From Nocardia inohanensis NBRC 100128 (GTDB taxonomy: Bacteria > Actinomycetota > Actinomycetes > Mycobacteriales > Mycobacteriaceae): a stretch of 64,000 bases of DNA. The notes beneath the pieces are model-generated. The model saw only the letters and a program-made list of their open reading frames with translations. It made no database searches and was not told the DNA's origin. Within the stretch, counting starts at the first letter, position 1, and each line of letters starts with the position of its first letter. The translations under genes and the position numbers were made by a program. The stretch spans positions 248,001 to 312,000 of the forward strand of contig NZ_BDBK01000001.1 of NCBI RefSeq assembly GCF_001612945.1. Reading direction: 5' to 3'. Positions 26,649 through 39,663 of the stretch are shown in pieces.

Positions 26649-27056
26649 ATGTTGCGTGGCATGGCGACCGTGAACTACTACGCCGACGACCTCGAGGCGG
26701 CCAAGGACTGGTATGCCGAATTGCTGGGCGTGCCGCCGTATTTCCAGGTGCCGGGCGGTTACTACGAGTTCCGCATCGGCGACTATCAGGCCGAATTGGG
26801 CATCATCAACCGCAAGTACGCGCCGAGCCGGCCGGATCTGCCGGGCGGTCAGATCCTGAACTGGCACGTCGATGACATCGAGGTCGCGTTCGCGCGGCTG
26901 CTGGAGTCGGGCGCGAAGGAATTCGAACCGATCACCGAGCGCGGCGCGGGGACCGGCTTCGTCACCGCATCGGTGGTGGATCCGTTCGGGAATGTGCTGG
27001 GCATCATGACCAACCCGCACTATCTGGAGATGCTCGCGCAGGCCCGCCCCGCCTAG
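26649..27056 (+). CDS. VOC superfamily (glyoxalase/bleomycin-resistance fold) protein
   Basis: A 135-residue single-chain VOC protein: VNYYADDLEAAKDWYAELLGVPPYF at the start and VVDPFGNVLGIM at the end are the paired beta-alpha-beta modules. Some members bind drugs, others are metal-dependent lyases or dioxygenases. AAGGAGAA precedes ATG 26649. It is divergent from and probably controlled by the WYL regulator. The full metal-ligand set is not evident. Confidence 0.85.
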   Translation: MLRGMATVNYYADDLEAAKDWYAELLGVPPYFQVPGGYYEFRIGDYQAELGIINRKYAPSRPDLPGGQILNWHVDDIEVAFARLLESGAKEFEPITERGAGTGFVTASVVDPFGNVLGIMTNPHYLEMLAQARPA

Positions 27057-27084
27057 GGGTGGCGATCGGGGAGCGGGATGCGAA

Positions 27085-27120
27085 GGCAGGGCCCGGGGTA
27101 CGCGGAACTCGGGCTCTGCC
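27085..27120. terminator. Hairpin between convergent genes
   Basis: Eleven-base arms GGCAGGGCCCG and CGGGCTCTGCC (one G-U pair) around a 14-base loop, placed between the VOC gene and the secreted-protein gene. Confidence 0.5.
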
Positions 27121-27140
27121 CAGCCCGGTTCCGGCGGGAC

Positions 27141-27548
27141 TCAGCCCAGCCCGAACGATCCGGTCGAAGGCGCGGCCGGCCGCTTCAGCTCGTAATTCAC
27201 CGACGCGGACGAACTACCCTGCCGCGCCACGATCGTGAAATTCCCGTAATCCGACGGCACCCAGGTGACCTCGGCGGTCGCCGCCCCGGTGTCCCAGGTC
27301 TCCTGCGCCGGCACGGCATAACCGATGACAGTGCCGTTCACCGTGATGGTGACATCGTCGAGCCGGTTGTCGCCGGTCAGGCGCACCCGCACATAGCAGG
27401 CCTTGCCCACCGCGCAGGTCTCGCCGGCGGAGACATTGTCGACCCGGACCTGTTCGGTGGTGGCCGAAGCCGCAGGGGCCAGGGCGACGGGCACGGCTAC
27501 CGCTGCCAGGGCGGCGGCCGCGACGCCGGTGAATGTGGTGCTCTTCAT
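27141..27548 (-). CDS. Secreted Ig-like protein (second copy type)
   Basis: A 135-residue protein. The signal peptide ends at ASA-TTEQV. The mature part of about 105 residues is beta-rich with a Cys pair (ETCAVGKACYVRV) and VTITVNGTVIGYAVPAQETWD, followed by TWVPSDYGNFTIVARQ, a compact Ig-like domain. It has the same 14-base leader motif as the gene at 24819-25349 but lacks that protein's Gly/Ser tail. A hairpin (GGTACTC-N5-GAGTACC, 27570-27588) lies in its leader. Function unknown. Confidence 0.78.
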   Translation of the reverse strand: MKSTTFTGVAAAALAAVAVPVALAPAASATTEQVRVDNVSAGETCAVGKACYVRVRLTGDNRLDDVTITVNGTVIGYAVPAQETWDTGAATAEVTWVPSDYGNFTIVARQGSSSASVNYELKRPAAPSTGSFGLG

Positions 27549-27557
27549 CTGCGTGTA

Positions 27558-27571
27558 CTACTTCCTTCCGG
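27558..27571 (-). promoter_or_regulatory. Second copy of the 14-base leader motif
   Basis: CCGGAAGGAAGTAG on the minus strand, identical to 25353-25366, 10 bases before ATG 27548 and abutting a 7-base-arm hairpin at 27570-27588. Confidence 0.5.
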
Positions 27572-27835
27572 TACTCCCGATGAGTACCTCGGCGGACTCT
27601 AACAGCGCGGCACCGACCGGTCGGCAGAAATGAAAACCGTTGCATAGCCATGCATTTCACGCATGACGTGGGGCTATCGCCGAGCGCGCAAGATAACACC
27701 GCCCACCGACAAACACCGGCCTCGAAGCTTGACGCCACACCGATTTGTCCCCGGCGCGCCGAACTCTCCACAGCCGCAACAAAATCCCAGGTCACCCTCG
27801 CAGTCGGCCGCCGGGCCCGGCGCACCCTCGATGCC

Positions 27836-29026
27836 ATGACGACACCGACCGAACCCACGCCCCCGGCCCCCGGCTCGCAGCCCATCCTCGGCCCGCCCGA
27901 CCTGCCTGGCCCGTCACCCCGTGATCTCGAACCGCGGTTGCGGGATCCGGGGGAGTTCATCGCGGCGGTGCCGGCGATGCTGGGATTCATGCCGGAGCGG
28001 TCGCTGGTGGTGACCGTGCTGCGCACCGAAATCGACGGCGGCCCTGCGTCGGCCGTGGATGTGGTGGCCCGGATGGATCTCGAGAGCCAGGGGCGGGTCG
28101 CCACGGCGGAGATGGTGGATCGAGTGGCGCGGCTGTGTGCACAGCGGCAAGCCGTCTCGGCGATCGCGCTGATCGTCGATGATCGGGCCACGGTGCCGGG
28201 GCGGCGGCATCGGGGAGTGCGGGCACGGCAGCACGGGAATCTGATTGCGGCGCTGGAGCATCGGCTGGATGCCGACGGAGTGCCGCTCGCCGGGGCATGG
28301 GCGGTGCGGGAGATCGGTGCCGAGCAGGCGTGGTGGAGTGTGAACGGGCCCGGACGGCGGGGCACACAACCGGATCCGGCGGCATCGCTGGTCACCCTGC
28401 GGCAGGTGCTGGAGGGACGGCCGATGCGCGGGTCGCGGGATGAGCTGACCGCGTCGGTGGCGGTGGATGCCGAATTGCGGGAAAGGGTTTCGCGGGAGCT
28501 GGCGCGGGAGGAGGAGACCGCGGCCGCGCGAACGGCCGGGGCGCTGCGGTGCGCTGATCCCGAGCGGTTCACGCGCGATGCGCTGCGGCGGGTGGTGCAG
28601 GCGATCGCCGCGATGGCGGCCGGCGCGCTGCCGGGGGCGGCCGAGCTCGCCGAAGTGGCTGTGGCGCTGCGGGATTCGACGGTGCGGGATGTCATGTTCG
28701 CGCTCATCGAGGATCCGCACGCCGATGCCGCGGAAGCGCTCTGGCTGCAACTCACCCGGGCATTACCGGATGCGGATCGGGTTTATGCCGCGACGCTGCT
28801 CGCCTATCACGCCTATGCGCGCGGGGACGGTCCGCTGGCGGGCGTGGCCCTCGAGGCGGCGCTGAGCTGCGATCCGGCCCACAAAGTGGCGGTGCTGCTG
28901 GATGCCGGTCTGCAATCGGGTATGCGGCCGCACCGATTGCGCCGGCTGGCCGAATCCGGTCGCGAGGCCGCCGCCGATCTCGGCGTCAACCTCGCGACCT
29001 GCTTCGACAGCAAACGCTCGGGATGA
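27836..29026 (+). CDS. DUF4192 domain protein
   Basis: A 396-residue cytoplasmic protein. After a Pro-rich start it has LRDPGEFIAAVPAMLGFMPERSLVVTVLR, the opening of DUF4192, a family nearly confined to actinobacteria and of unknown function. The C-terminal third is helical with a YHAYARGDGPLAGVALEAALSCDP repeat-like element resembling TPR helices. ATG 27836 is preferred over in-frame starts from 27650, which would add a low-complexity region. It ends one base before the convergent galE stop. Confidence 0.8.
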   Translation: MTTPTEPTPPAPGSQPILGPPDLPGPSPRDLEPRLRDPGEFIAAVPAMLGFMPERSLVVTVLRTEIDGGPASAVDVVARMDLESQGRVATAEMVDRVARLCAQRQAVSAIALIVDDRATVPGRRHRGVRARQHGNLIAALEHRLDADGVPLAGAWAVREIGAEQAWWSVNGPGRRGTQPDPAASLVTLRQVLEGRPMRGSRDELTASVAVDAELRERVSRELAREEETAAARTAGALRCADPERFTRDALRRVVQAIAAMAAGALPGAAELAEVAVALRDSTVRDVMFALIEDPHADAAEALWLQLTRALPDADRVYAATLLAYHAYARGDGPLAGVALEAALSCDPAHKVAVLLDAGLQSGMRPHRLRRLAESGREAAADLGVNLATCFDSKRSG

Positions 29027-29027
29027 C

Positions 29028-30008
29028 TCAGCGGGCGCTGTGCGCGCGGTCGCCGAGCAGGCGCAGGAAATCCCAGGCGTCGGAGACGATCTCGTCGAGA
29101 TCGGTGTGCTCCGGCCGCCAGCCCAGCTCGGTGGTGGCGCGCTCACTGGAGGCCACCAGCACCGCCGGATCACCCGGGCGGCGGGGCGCGTCGACCGAGG
29201 CGATGGGCAGGCCCGTCACCCGGCGGCACGCCGAAATGACCTCGCGCACCGAGAAACCGGTGCCGCTGCCCAGATTGAAGATGCGATGCGTACCCGGCTG
29301 CGACTGCGCGAGCGCGAGCAGATGCGCCTGCGCCAGATCACGAATGTGGATGTAGTCGCGCACCGCCGAACCATCCGGCGTCGGGTAGTCGGTGCCGAAG
29401 ACCGAGATCGACTCACGATGGCCCAGCGCCGTCTGCAAGACGAGGGGGATGAGATGGGTTTCCACCACACGGTTCTCGCCGAGCCCGGCGTAAGCGCCGG
29501 CCACATTGAAGTAGCGCAGGCTGGTCGCCGCCAGCCCGTGCGCCGCCGCGTACGAGGTGATGGCATAGTCGATCGACAGCTTCGAAGCGCCGTAGGGGTT
29601 GGTCGGCAGCTTCGGCGCGGTCTCGACGATCGGCACCTGCTCCGGCTCGCCGTACACCGCGGCGGTGGAGGAGAACACCAGCCTCGGGGTGCCGGCGGCG
29701 CGCATGGCCTCCAGCAGCGCCAAGGTCTTGACCACATTGCCGTGCCAGTACTTCTCCGGCGCCACCACCGACTCTCCCACCAGCGACTGCGCCGCGAAAT
29801 GCAGTACCCCGTCGAAGTTTTCGGCCTCGATGAGCTCGACGCCCGCGGTGGCGATATCGCCCTCCACGAACTTCGCCCCGGCGGGCACGCCGTCGGCGTT
29901 GCCGGTGCTGAGATCATCGACGACCACGACCTCGTGGCCTTCTTCGAGCAGGACCTGTGCGCAGACGCCACCGACGTAGCCCGCGCCTCCGGTAACCAGC
30001 AGCTTCAC
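29028..30008 (-). CDS. galE: UDP-glucose 4-epimerase
   Basis: A 326-residue extended short-chain dehydrogenase. The NAD-binding motif TGGAGYVGG is at 6-14 and the catalytic pair is Y139 and K143 in NPYGASKLS, with SSTAAVYG supplying the Ser/Thr. It interconverts UDP-glucose and UDP-galactose, supplying galactose for the arabinogalactan cell wall. GTG 30008 begins 3 bases after the ideR stop, so it is co-transcribed with ideR; the same dtxR-galE pairing exists in Corynebacterium. Confidence 0.94.
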   Translation of the reverse strand: MKLLVTGGAGYVGGVCAQVLLEEGHEVVVVDDLSTGNADGVPAGAKFVEGDIATAGVELIEAENFDGVLHFAAQSLVGESVVAPEKYWHGNVVKTLALLEAMRAAGTPRLVFSSTAAVYGEPEQVPIVETAPKLPTNPYGASKLSIDYAITSYAAAHGLAATSLRYFNVAGAYAGLGENRVVETHLIPLVLQTALGHRESISVFGTDYPTPDGSAVRDYIHIRDLAQAHLLALAQSQPGTHRIFNLGSGTGFSVREVISACRRVTGLPIASVDAPRRPGDPAVLVASSERATTELGWRPEHTDLDEIVSDAWDFLRLLGDRAHSAR

Positions 30009-30011
30009 GTA

Positions 30012-30698
30012 TCAGACCAACTTCACCTGGACGGCGTGCGCCATCTCGTCGGACAGTTCGAACCCGTCGTGACCGGGCACCGAGATGATCACCGCACCCG
30101 GCTTGGTCTCGACGGTCACACGCGCGTCCGGCACTACACCGGCCTCACGCAGCTGATTGATGACCTCGGGGTCGGTCTGGATGTGCTCCGAGAGCCGGCG
30201 CACCACGACCGCCACGGTCTGCCCCGCGGGCAGATCCGACAGCCGCACCAGCTTCTCCTCGCCGCTCGCGCTGGCGACCACGCCCAGCTCGTCCAGCCCC
30301 GGAATGGGATTGCCGTACGGAGAGGTGGTGGGGTTGTTCAGCACCTGGATCAAGCGGCGCTCCACCTCCTCGCTCATCACGTGCTCCCAGCGGCACGCCT
30401 CGGCGTGCACGTTCTGCCAGTCCAATCCGATGATGTCGACCAGCAGGCGCTCGGCGAGCCGATGCTTGCGCATGACGGCGACCGCCATGGCCCGGCCCTT
30501 GTCGGTCAGTTCGAGATGGCGATCACCGGCAACGGTCAGCAAACCGTCACGTTCCATCCGCGCCACCGTCTGGCTGACCGTCGGCCCGCTCTGCTCCAGA
30601 CGCTCGGCGATACGGGCGCGCAACGGCGTGACGCCCTCCTCCTCGAGGTCGTAGATGGTACGGAGATACATCTCCGTGGTGTCGACCAGATCCTTCAC
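30012..30698 (-). CDS. ideR: Iron-dependent repressor IdeR (DtxR family)
   Basis: A 228-residue metalloregulator. The DNA-binding helices include LRARIAERLEQSGPTVSQTVARMERDGLL. The Fe(II) ligands are all in place: M10, C102, E105, H106 for the regulatory site and H79, E83, H98 for the ancillary site, at the same numbers as in Mycobacterium tuberculosis IdeR. A C-terminal SH3-like domain follows. GTG 30698 has AAGGGG upstream. Iron-bound IdeR represses siderophore genes and activates iron storage. It heads ideR-galE; I did not find a clear IdeR box in its own promoter. Confidence 0.96.
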   Translation of the reverse strand: MKDLVDTTEMYLRTIYDLEEEGVTPLRARIAERLEQSGPTVSQTVARMERDGLLTVAGDRHLELTDKGRAMAVAVMRKHRLAERLLVDIIGLDWQNVHAEACRWEHVMSEEVERRLIQVLNNPTTSPYGNPIPGLDELGVVASASGEEKLVRLSDLPAGQTVAVVVRRLSEHIQTDPEVINQLREAGVVPDARVTVETKPGAVIISVPGHDGFELSDEMAHAVQVKLV

Positions 30699-30902
30699 CT
30701 GTTAACCCCTTCGTCGGCACGAATTCTACCCATGCACGGCGGCTGCACCGGGCGACAGCATATTTCGCGAACACGGAGACAACACCGAGGACGGGCTGCG
30801 TGTTCCCCTCGGGTTTCTCGGGTCACAGCGCCTTCGCCCCGGTATGACGGCGTCGCGGTGTCACTAGAGTACGAGCGCCCGGTACGCACTAGCGTGGCAG
30901 GT

Positions 30903-32133
30903 ATGGCTGGCGCGGTGGGTCGAGACGGAACCGTAGTGTGGACCGACAGGTTCCTGGACTACACCTGGACGCCGGAGCATCCGATGCGCCCGGTGCGATT
31001 GCAGTTCACCATGGCTTTGGCGCGCGGGCTGGGGCTGCTCGACGGGGTGGAGACGCTCGCGCCGGCGGCGGCCGGGGATTCCGAACTGTTGCGGGTGCAC
31101 ACCCACGATTACGTGGAGGCGGTCAAGCACGCGGTGCCGCCGAACGGCGCGGTGCCGTTGAATCCGCCCTACGGGCTGGGGTCGGCCGACAATCCGGTGT
31201 TCCCGCACATGCACGAGGCGGCCTCGGTCATCGTGGGCGGAACCCTGGCGGCCGCGCAGGAGATCGCGGCGGGGCGGACTCGGCGGGCGGTGAGCATCGG
31301 CGGGGGCATGCATCACGCCATGCCGGACAGCGCGGCCGGGTTCTGCGTGTACAACGATGTGGCGGTGGCGATCTCGTGGCTACTGGAGAACGGTTTCGAC
31401 CGCATCGCCTACCTCGATGTGGACGTGCACCACGGTGACGGCGTGCAGCGCATGTTCTACGGAGACCCACGGGTGCTGACCCTTTCGATCCATCAGCATC
31501 CGGCGACCCTGTGGCCCAACACCGGATGGCCGGAGGAGACCGGCGGCGGCAAGGCCGAAGGCACCAAGATCAACCTCCCGATCATGCCGGGTACCCGGGA
31601 CCAGTTGTGGCTGCGCGGCTTCCACGCGATCGCGCCCGGCGCGCTGGCGGCGTTCCGCCCGCAGATCGTGATCAGCCAGTGCGGCGTCGACACCCATCGC
31701 GAGGACCCGCTGGCGGATCTGGAACTGAGCGTGGACGGTCAGCGGGCGGCCTTCATCGCCATGCGCGACCTCGCCGATCGCTACGCCGAAGGCCGCTGGC
31801 TCGCCGTCGGCGGCGGTGGCTACGGGCTCATCCGCGTCGTCCCCCGCGCCTGGACCCACCTGCTCGCCGCCGCCCTGGACAGCGATATCGACCCCGACAC
31901 CCCCATCCCCCCGGACTGGACCGACCAGGTCACCGCCTATGCCCCCACCATCGCGCCGCCCCGCACCATGGGCGACGGCGCACCCGTGGACTTCGACCGC
32001 TGGGACGGCCCCGGCGGCGGCCGCGAAACCGGCGACGACCGCGCCGACCGCGCGCGCCGCGCCCTCGACACATCCGTATTGGCAACGCGCCGAGCGACTT
32101 TCGGTCTGCTCGGCCTGGATCCGGAGGATCCCC

Positions 32134-32141
<8 letters not shown>
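30903..32141 (+). CDS. acuC: AcuC-type class I deacetylase
   Basis: A 412-residue arginase/deacetylase-fold enzyme. The zinc and catalytic motifs are GGGMHHAMPDSAAGFC (H137, H138), LDVDVHHGDG (D174, H176) and QCGVDTHRED. It removes acetyl groups from lysine; in Bacillus AcuC reactivates acetyl-CoA synthetase. ATG 30903 has only a weak site. The gene overlaps the next by 8 bases, and that gene encodes a GNAT fused to an acyl-CoA synthetase, so writer and eraser of lysine acetylation are translationally coupled. It is divergent from ideR. Confidence 0.88.
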
Positions 32142-34944
<2,803 letters not shown>

Positions 34945-35017
34945 GAGATCCGCCACCTGGGCCGTCACACGCCCACAGGTGTTGAGACAGTGGAAGTTCC
35001 GCCGGTATGGAGAGGCG

Positions 35018-37786
35018 ATGGGATTGCGAGAAGAGCAGATCGAGACGGCCACCGCGCCGCTGCGCGACGATATCCGGTTCCTGGGCGGCATTCTCGGCGA
35101 CACCATTCGTGATCATGAGGGCGCGGATGTCTTCGACCTCATCGAACGCGTGCGCATCGAGGCGTTCAAGGTACGACGCTCGGAGGTGGATCGCAGCGCC
35201 GTGGCCGACATGCTGCGCGATGTGGACATCCGCACCGCCATCCCGGTGATCCGGGCGTTCAGCCACTTCCTGCTACTGGCCAATCTGGCCGAGGACCTGC
35301 AACGGGACCGGCGGCGGGCGGTGCACGTGGCGGCGGGGGAGCCGCCGCAGGACTCCAGCCTCGCGGCCACCTACCGGAAGCTGGACGCGGCCGGACCGGA
35401 CGGGCACAAGGTGGCGGAGCTGCTGGCCGACGCGCTGGTCTCACCGGTCATCACCGCGCATCCGACCGAGACGCGGCGGCGCACCATCTTCGATGTGCAG
35501 TCACGGATCGCGGAACTCATGCGGCGACGGCAGCGCTATGGCGAGCACGAACCCGAGTTCGCCGAGATCGAGACCGACATCCGGCGGCAGGTGCTCGCGC
35601 TGTGGCGGGCGGCGCTGATCCGGTTGGCGCGCTTGCGCATTCAGGACGAGATCGAGGTCGGGCTGCGGTACTACGACCTCACCCTCTTCGATGTGATCCC
35701 GCGGATCAACGGTCAGGTGCGGGCGGCGTTGCGCGACCGCTGGCCCACCCACGAACTGCTGGCCCGGCCGATCCTGCGCCCCGGATCGTGGATCGGCGGC
35801 GACCGCGACGGGAATCCTTTCGTCACCGCCGAAGTGGTGCACCGCGCCACCCATCGCGCGGGGACGGTGGCCTTCGAACGCTACCTGAAAATGCTGGTGG
35901 ACCTGGAGAAATCGCTCGCCCAATCGGCGCGGCTGGTGCCGGTCACGCCGGAACTGGCGGCGCTGGCCGATGCCGGCTTCGACGATTCCCCGCAGCGCGC
36001 CGACGAGCCGTACCGGCGGGCCATTCGCGGCATCCGGGCGCGGTTGAGCGCCTCGGCGCGGCAGTCGCTCGGCGAGACCCTGCCCGGTGGTATCGATGTC
36101 GCCGCCGAACCTTATGCGGGGCCGGAGGAATTCCTCGCGGACCTGAATATCGTCGACGCGTCAATGCGAGCTTCCGGCGACGGACTGCTCGCCGACGATC
36201 AGCTGGCGGCGCTGCGCGGCGCGGTGGAAACCTTCGGATTCCATTTGCAGGGCCTGGACATGCGGCAGAACTCGGAGATGCACGAGCAGGTGGTGGCCGA
36301 GCTGTTCGCCTGGGCCGGAGTGCATTCCGACTACGCGTCGCTGGACGAGGCGCAGCGCGTCGAACTGCTCGCCGCCGAACTGACCACGCGCCGGCCGCTG
36401 GTCGGACCCAATGCGAAGCTGAGCGAACTGGCCGCCAAGGAACTCGGGGTGGTGCGGGCCGCCAAGGCCGCGCTGGACGACCTCGGGCCGGACACCGTGC
36501 CGAACTACATCATCAGCATGTGCACCTCCGTCAGCGATATGCTCGAAGCCGCACTGCTTTTGAAGGAAGCGGGCATTCTCGATCCAGGCGACGGCGAGAC
36601 CGCGCCGTCGAGCCCGGTGGGTGTGGTGCCGCTCTTCGAAACCATCGACGATCTGCGGCACGGCGCCGAAATCCTCTCCGCCGCACTGGAAGTCCCCGCC
36701 TATCAGCGGCTGGTGCACGCGCGCGGCATGCAGCAGGAGGTCATGCTCGGCTACTCGGACTCCAACAAGGACGGCGGGTATCTGGCCGCCAACTGGGCGC
36801 TGTACCGCGCCGAACTCGACCTGGTCGACGCCGCCCGCAAGACCGGAATTCGCTTGCGGCTCTTCCACGGTCGCGGCGGCACCGTCGGCCGTGGCGGCGG
36901 TCGCAGCTACGACGCCATCCTGGCCCAGCCCGCCGGAGCCGTGCGGGGTTCGCTGCGGTTGACCGAACAGGGCGAGGTCATCTCGACCAAGTACGCCGAC
37001 CCGGGCACCGCGTTCCGCAATCTGGAGGCGCTGGTCGCGGGCACCCTGGAATCCACCCTGCTGGATGTGGAGGGCCTCGGTGACGATGCCGAACCCGCGT
37101 ACGCGGTGCTGGACGAGCTGGCCGAGCTTGCCCGCCAAGCGTATTCGCGGCTGGTGCACGAAACCCCGGGCTTCGTCGAGTATTTCCGGGCCTCCACGCC
37201 CATCGCCGAAGTGGCGGACCTGAATCTGGGCAGCCGCCCCGCCTCGCGTAAGCCCACCAATTCCGTCTACGACCTGCGCGCCATCCCCTGGGTGATGGCC
37301 TGGAGCCAGTCCCGGGTCATGCTGCCCGGCTGGTACGGCACCGGTTCCGCGTTCGAGGAATGGATCGGCGACGATCCGGACCGGCTGGCCACCCTCGCCG
37401 ACCTCTACCGGCGCTGGCCGTTCTTCCGGACCGTCATGTCCAACCTGGCGCAGGTCATGGCCAAGGCGGATATGGATATCGCCTCCTACTATGCCGAACT
37501 GGTGCCCGATGAAGCCTTGCGCGCCAAGGTATTCGGCATGATCTGCGCGGAGTTCACCCGGACCGCCCGCATGTACGCGGCGATCACCGGCGCGGACGAG
37601 CTGCTCGCCGACAACCCGGCGCTGGCCGAGTCCATTCACAACCGCTTCCCCTACCTCGAACCCATCAACCAGCTCCAGGTCGAACTACTGCGCCGCCGGC
37701 GCGCCGGGGACGACTCCGAATTGGTGGAGCGCGGCATTCTGCTCACCATGAACGGCCTGGCCACCGCTCTGCGCAACTCCGGCTAG
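35018..37786 (+). CDS. ppc: Phosphoenolpyruvate carboxylase
   Basis: A 922-residue anaplerotic enzyme making oxaloacetate from PEP and bicarbonate. The catalytic His is H148 in ITAHPTET. Other landmarks are [21 protein letters not shown] near residue 580 and [11 protein letters not shown] near 617, the flexible catalytic loop. It ends in RNSG, the usual C-terminus that binds aspartate. ATG 35018 has GGAGAGG just upstream. It is 73 bases after the acetyltransferase gene and followed by a strong terminator, so could be the last gene of acuC-pat-ppc. Confidence 0.96.
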   Translation: MGLREEQIETATAPLRDDIRFLGGILGDTIRDHEGADVFDLIERVRIEAFKVRRSEVDRSAVADMLRDVDIRTAIPVIRAFSHFLLLANLAEDLQRDRRRAVHVAAGEPPQDSSLAATYRKLDAAGPDGHKVAELLADALVSPVITAHPTETRRRTIFDVQSRIAELMRRRQRYGEHEPEFAEIETDIRRQVLALWRAALIRLARLRIQDEIEVGLRYYDLTLFDVIPRINGQVRAALRDRWPTHELLARPILRPGSWIGGDRDGNPFVTAEVVHRATHRAGTVAFERYLKMLVDLEKSLAQSARLVPVTPELAALADAGFDDSPQRADEPYRRAIRGIRARLSASARQSLGETLPGGIDVAAEPYAGPEEFLADLNIVDASMRASGDGLLADDQLAALRGAVETFGFHLQGLDMRQNSEMHEQVVAELFAWAGVHSDYASLDEAQRVELLAAELTTRRPLVGPNAKLSELAAKELGVVRAAKAALDDLGPDTVPNYIISMCTSVSDMLEAALLLKEAGILDPGDGETAPSSPVGVVPLFETIDDLRHGAEILSAALEVPAYQRLVHARGMQQEVMLGYSDSNKDGGYLAANWALYRAELDLVDAARKTGIRLRLFHGRGGTVGRGGGRSYDAILAQPAGAVRGSLRLTEQGEVISTKYADPGTAFRNLEALVAGTLESTLLDVEGLGDDAEPAYAVLDELAELARQAYSRLVHETPGFVEYFRASTPIAEVADLNLGSRPASRKPTNSVYDLRAIPWVMAWSQSRVMLPGWYGTGSAFEEWIGDDPDRLATLADLYRRWPFFRTVMSNLAQVMAKADMDIASYYAELVPDEALRAKVFGMICAEFTRTARMYAAITGADELLADNPALAESIHNRFPYLEPINQLQVELLRRRRAGDDSELVERGILLTMNGLATALRNSG

Positions 37787-37797
37787 CCCCGCTGCGG

Positions 37798-37822
37798 GCC
37801 GCGCGGCATATCGCCGCGCGGC
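37798..37822 (+). terminator. Terminator of ppc
   Basis: Perfect 10-base arms GCCGCGCGGC around the loop ATATC, 12 bases after the ppc stop, followed by TCCCTTCT. Confidence 0.8.
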
Positions 37823-37839
37823 TCCCTTCTCATAGAAAG

Positions 37840-37887
37840 GTAGGAAAATGCCTACGGTTGACAGGTAGGGCAATTCCTACCTATTCT
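37840..37887 (+). promoter_or_regulatory. Promoter with tandem ArsR-type operators; leaderless start
   Basis: A consensus -35 TTGACA (37858-37863) is followed after 18 bases by TATTCT (37882-37887), only 7 bases before ATG 37895. So transcription should begin at or next to the start codon, and no ribosome site is present. The spacer is filled by AGGTAGG-N6-CCTACCT (37863-37882), and a second weaker copy GTAGG-N6-CCTAC lies at 37840-37855. Both have the 6-base gap and symmetric form of an ArsR/SmtB operator, which fits autorepression. Confidence 0.8.
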
Positions 37888-37894
37888 CGAACGC

Positions 37895-38263
37895 ATGCCG
37901 TACCGCTTGAAATCCGGCACCGCCGACAAGGTGTTCGGGGCGCTGTCCAATCCCACCCGGCGCGACATCCTCGAACTGCTGCTCGAGGACGAGCAATCGG
38001 TGCAGGTCATCGCCGAACGTTTCGATATGGCCAGGCCGAGCGTCTCCGAGCACCTCAAAGTGCTGCGGGACGCCGGCCTGGTCGCCGAGGAGAAGCGCGG
38101 CAGACAGCGCTTCTACCGGGTCGAACCCGAACCGCTGCACGAATTGCAGTCCTGGCTCGATCCGTTCGAGCGCTACTGGCGGAAACGGCTGCGCGCCCTG
38201 GGCGAGGTGCTCGACGCCATGCCCGACGAAACCCGCGAACCCGACGACAAGGATCCCCGATGA
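37895..38263 (+). CDS. ArsR family winged-helix repressor
   Basis: A 122-residue regulator. FGALSNPTRRDILELLLEDEQSVQVIAERFDMARPSVSEHLKVLRDAGLV is the ArsR winged helix in full. It has no Cys, so none of the classical thiolate metal sites, and the wing reads EKRGRQRFYRVEPEPL, typical of the ArsR subgroup paired with AHSA1 proteins rather than of metal sensors. ATG 37895 appears leaderless. ATGA overlap with the next gene shows an operon, and its promoter carries two dyads suited to autorepression. Confidence 0.9.
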   Translation: MPYRLKSGTADKVFGALSNPTRRDILELLLEDEQSVQVIAERFDMARPSVSEHLKVLRDAGLVAEEKRGRQRFYRVEPEPLHELQSWLDPFERYWRKRLRALGEVLDAMPDETREPDDKDPR

Positions 38264-38703
38264 CCGACGACCTGACCGCCATCGAACTCGACCACTACTA
38301 CCCGCACCCGCCCGAGAAGGTGTGGCGGGCGATCACCACTCCCGAACTCATGGGCCGGTGGATGATGGAGCCCATCGGCTTCGAACCCGTGGCGGGCAAC
38401 GTCTTCGAGATGAAGACCCAGCCAATGCCCGGCCAGCAGTTCTCCGGCCAGATCCGCGGCACCGTCCTGGAAGCCGTTGCGCCCGAACGGCTCAGCGTCA
38501 GCTGGGACGATGCCCAGGCCGCCGCCCCGACCGGCTGGGTGGTCACCTGGACCCTGCGCCCGGAGGGGCGCGGCACCCGAATGCTGTTCAGCCACACCGG
38601 ATTCGACCCCGACAATGCGGTCATGCAGCGCTCGCGCAGCATTATGGGCAGCGGCTGGGCAGCCATGCTCGACCGCCTAGCCGTGATCGCCGAAGCGGCC
38701 TGA
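38260..38703 (+). CDS. AHSA1/SRPBCC family protein
   Basis: A 147-residue helix-grip protein: YYPHPPEKVWRAITTPELMGRWMM, then GNVFEMKTQPMPGQQFSGQIRG and WDDAQAAAPTGWVVTWTLRPEG, the AHSA1 C-terminal domain pattern (Aha1-related). Such proteins bind small hydrophobic molecules. Translation is coupled to the ArsR repressor by ATGA. The pair is widespread in actinobacteria but the ligand is unknown. It ends 4 bases from the convergent NmrA-like stop. Confidence 0.85.
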   Translation: MTDDLTAIELDHYYPHPPEKVWRAITTPELMGRWMMEPIGFEPVAGNVFEMKTQPMPGQQFSGQIRGTVLEAVAPERLSVSWDDAQAAAPTGWVVTWTLRPEGRGTRMLFSHTGFDPDNAVMQRSRSIMGSGWAAMLDRLAVIAEAA

Positions 38704-38707
38704 CCGG

Positions 38708-39577
38708 TCAGCCCGCGTTCACCGTCACACCGGTGAACGCGGCCGCGTGATCGCGCACCCACTCGGCGTAGGTGCGCGGCGCGCGGCCCAGCACCTCCTC
38801 GACATCACCGGTCACGATGGCATTGCCACCCGCCCGCACGAAGGCCTGCCCGGCGAGCGAGCCGTCGGTGTACTCCTCGGACATGCCTGCGCCGAGCATG
38901 AATTCGCGAGCCTGCCGCTCTGCGATATCGAAAACGTCGATGGTGCGGCCGGTGGCGTCGGCCAGCGCCGCGACCTGATCCGCGGTGCCGAGCAACTCCG
39001 GTCCGGTGAGGGTGTAGACGCGTCCGGCGTGCGCGTCCGACAGCAGCGCCTCGGCCGCCACGGCGGACACGTCGCGCGGATCGATCACGCCCTGGGTACC
39101 GGTGCCGGTCATATTCGGCACCGCTTGCCCGGCCAGGATCATCGCGGCCCAGCTCAATGTGTTCGACGCGAAACTGCTCGGCCGCAGGATCGTCCACTCC
39201 ACGCCGCTGTCCCGCACCGCCTGTTCGCCGGGCACATGCCAGGTCCCCACCCGCCCCAATTCCGGATCGCCGGTCCCGATGGCCGACAGCTTCACCAGCC
39301 GCCGCACACCCGCCGCCCGCGCGGACTCGATCAGCGCCTGCTCGGTCTCGATGAACTCCGGCCCGAGCAGCCCCACCAGGAAGGCGGCCTCGGCGCCCGC
39401 GAAAGCCGCTGTCAGGGAAGCGGTGTCGGTGTAGTCGCCACGCACCACCTCCACGTTCTCCGGGAACACGGCCGCCTCGGGATTCCGCGTAACCGCTCGC
39501 ACCGCCACACCCCGCGCGGCCAGGATTCGAACCACTTCGCTGCCGATGGTGCCCGTGGCACCCGTAATCACGATCAT
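38708..39577 (-). CDS. NmrA-like/atypical SDR NAD(P)-binding protein
   Basis: A 289-residue Rossmann protein. MIVITGATGTIGSEVVRIL is the nucleotide-binding start (TGATGTIG), RAVTRNPE suggests NADP preference, and ILRPSSFASNTL lies where SDR enzymes have a catalytic Tyr, which is missing. So it may be a redox sensor (NmrA/QorB type) or a quinone reductase. ATG 39577 was chosen because the Rossmann strand begins at once; in-frame starts to 39634 add a Gly/Arg stretch. It is divergent from an AraC-type gene, which may control it. Confidence 0.82.
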   Translation of the reverse strand: MIVITGATGTIGSEVVRILAARGVAVRAVTRNPEAAVFPENVEVVRGDYTDTASLTAAFAGAEAAFLVGLLGPEFIETEQALIESARAAGVRRLVKLSAIGTGDPELGRVGTWHVPGEQAVRDSGVEWTILRPSSFASNTLSWAAMILAGQAVPNMTGTGTQGVIDPRDVSAVAAEALLSDAHAGRVYTLTGPELLGTADQVAALADATGRTIDVFDIAERQAREFMLGAGMSEEYTDGSLAGQAFVRAGGNAIVTGDVEEVLGRAPRTYAEWVRDHAAAFTGVTVNAG

Positions 39578-39663
39578 GCCGACAACCCTGCCGCCGCCAC
39601 CCCGTCGCGATATAGGAAAAACCGGCACAGACACCGGCCGTCCGGGCTGCCTACAGTGAACCG

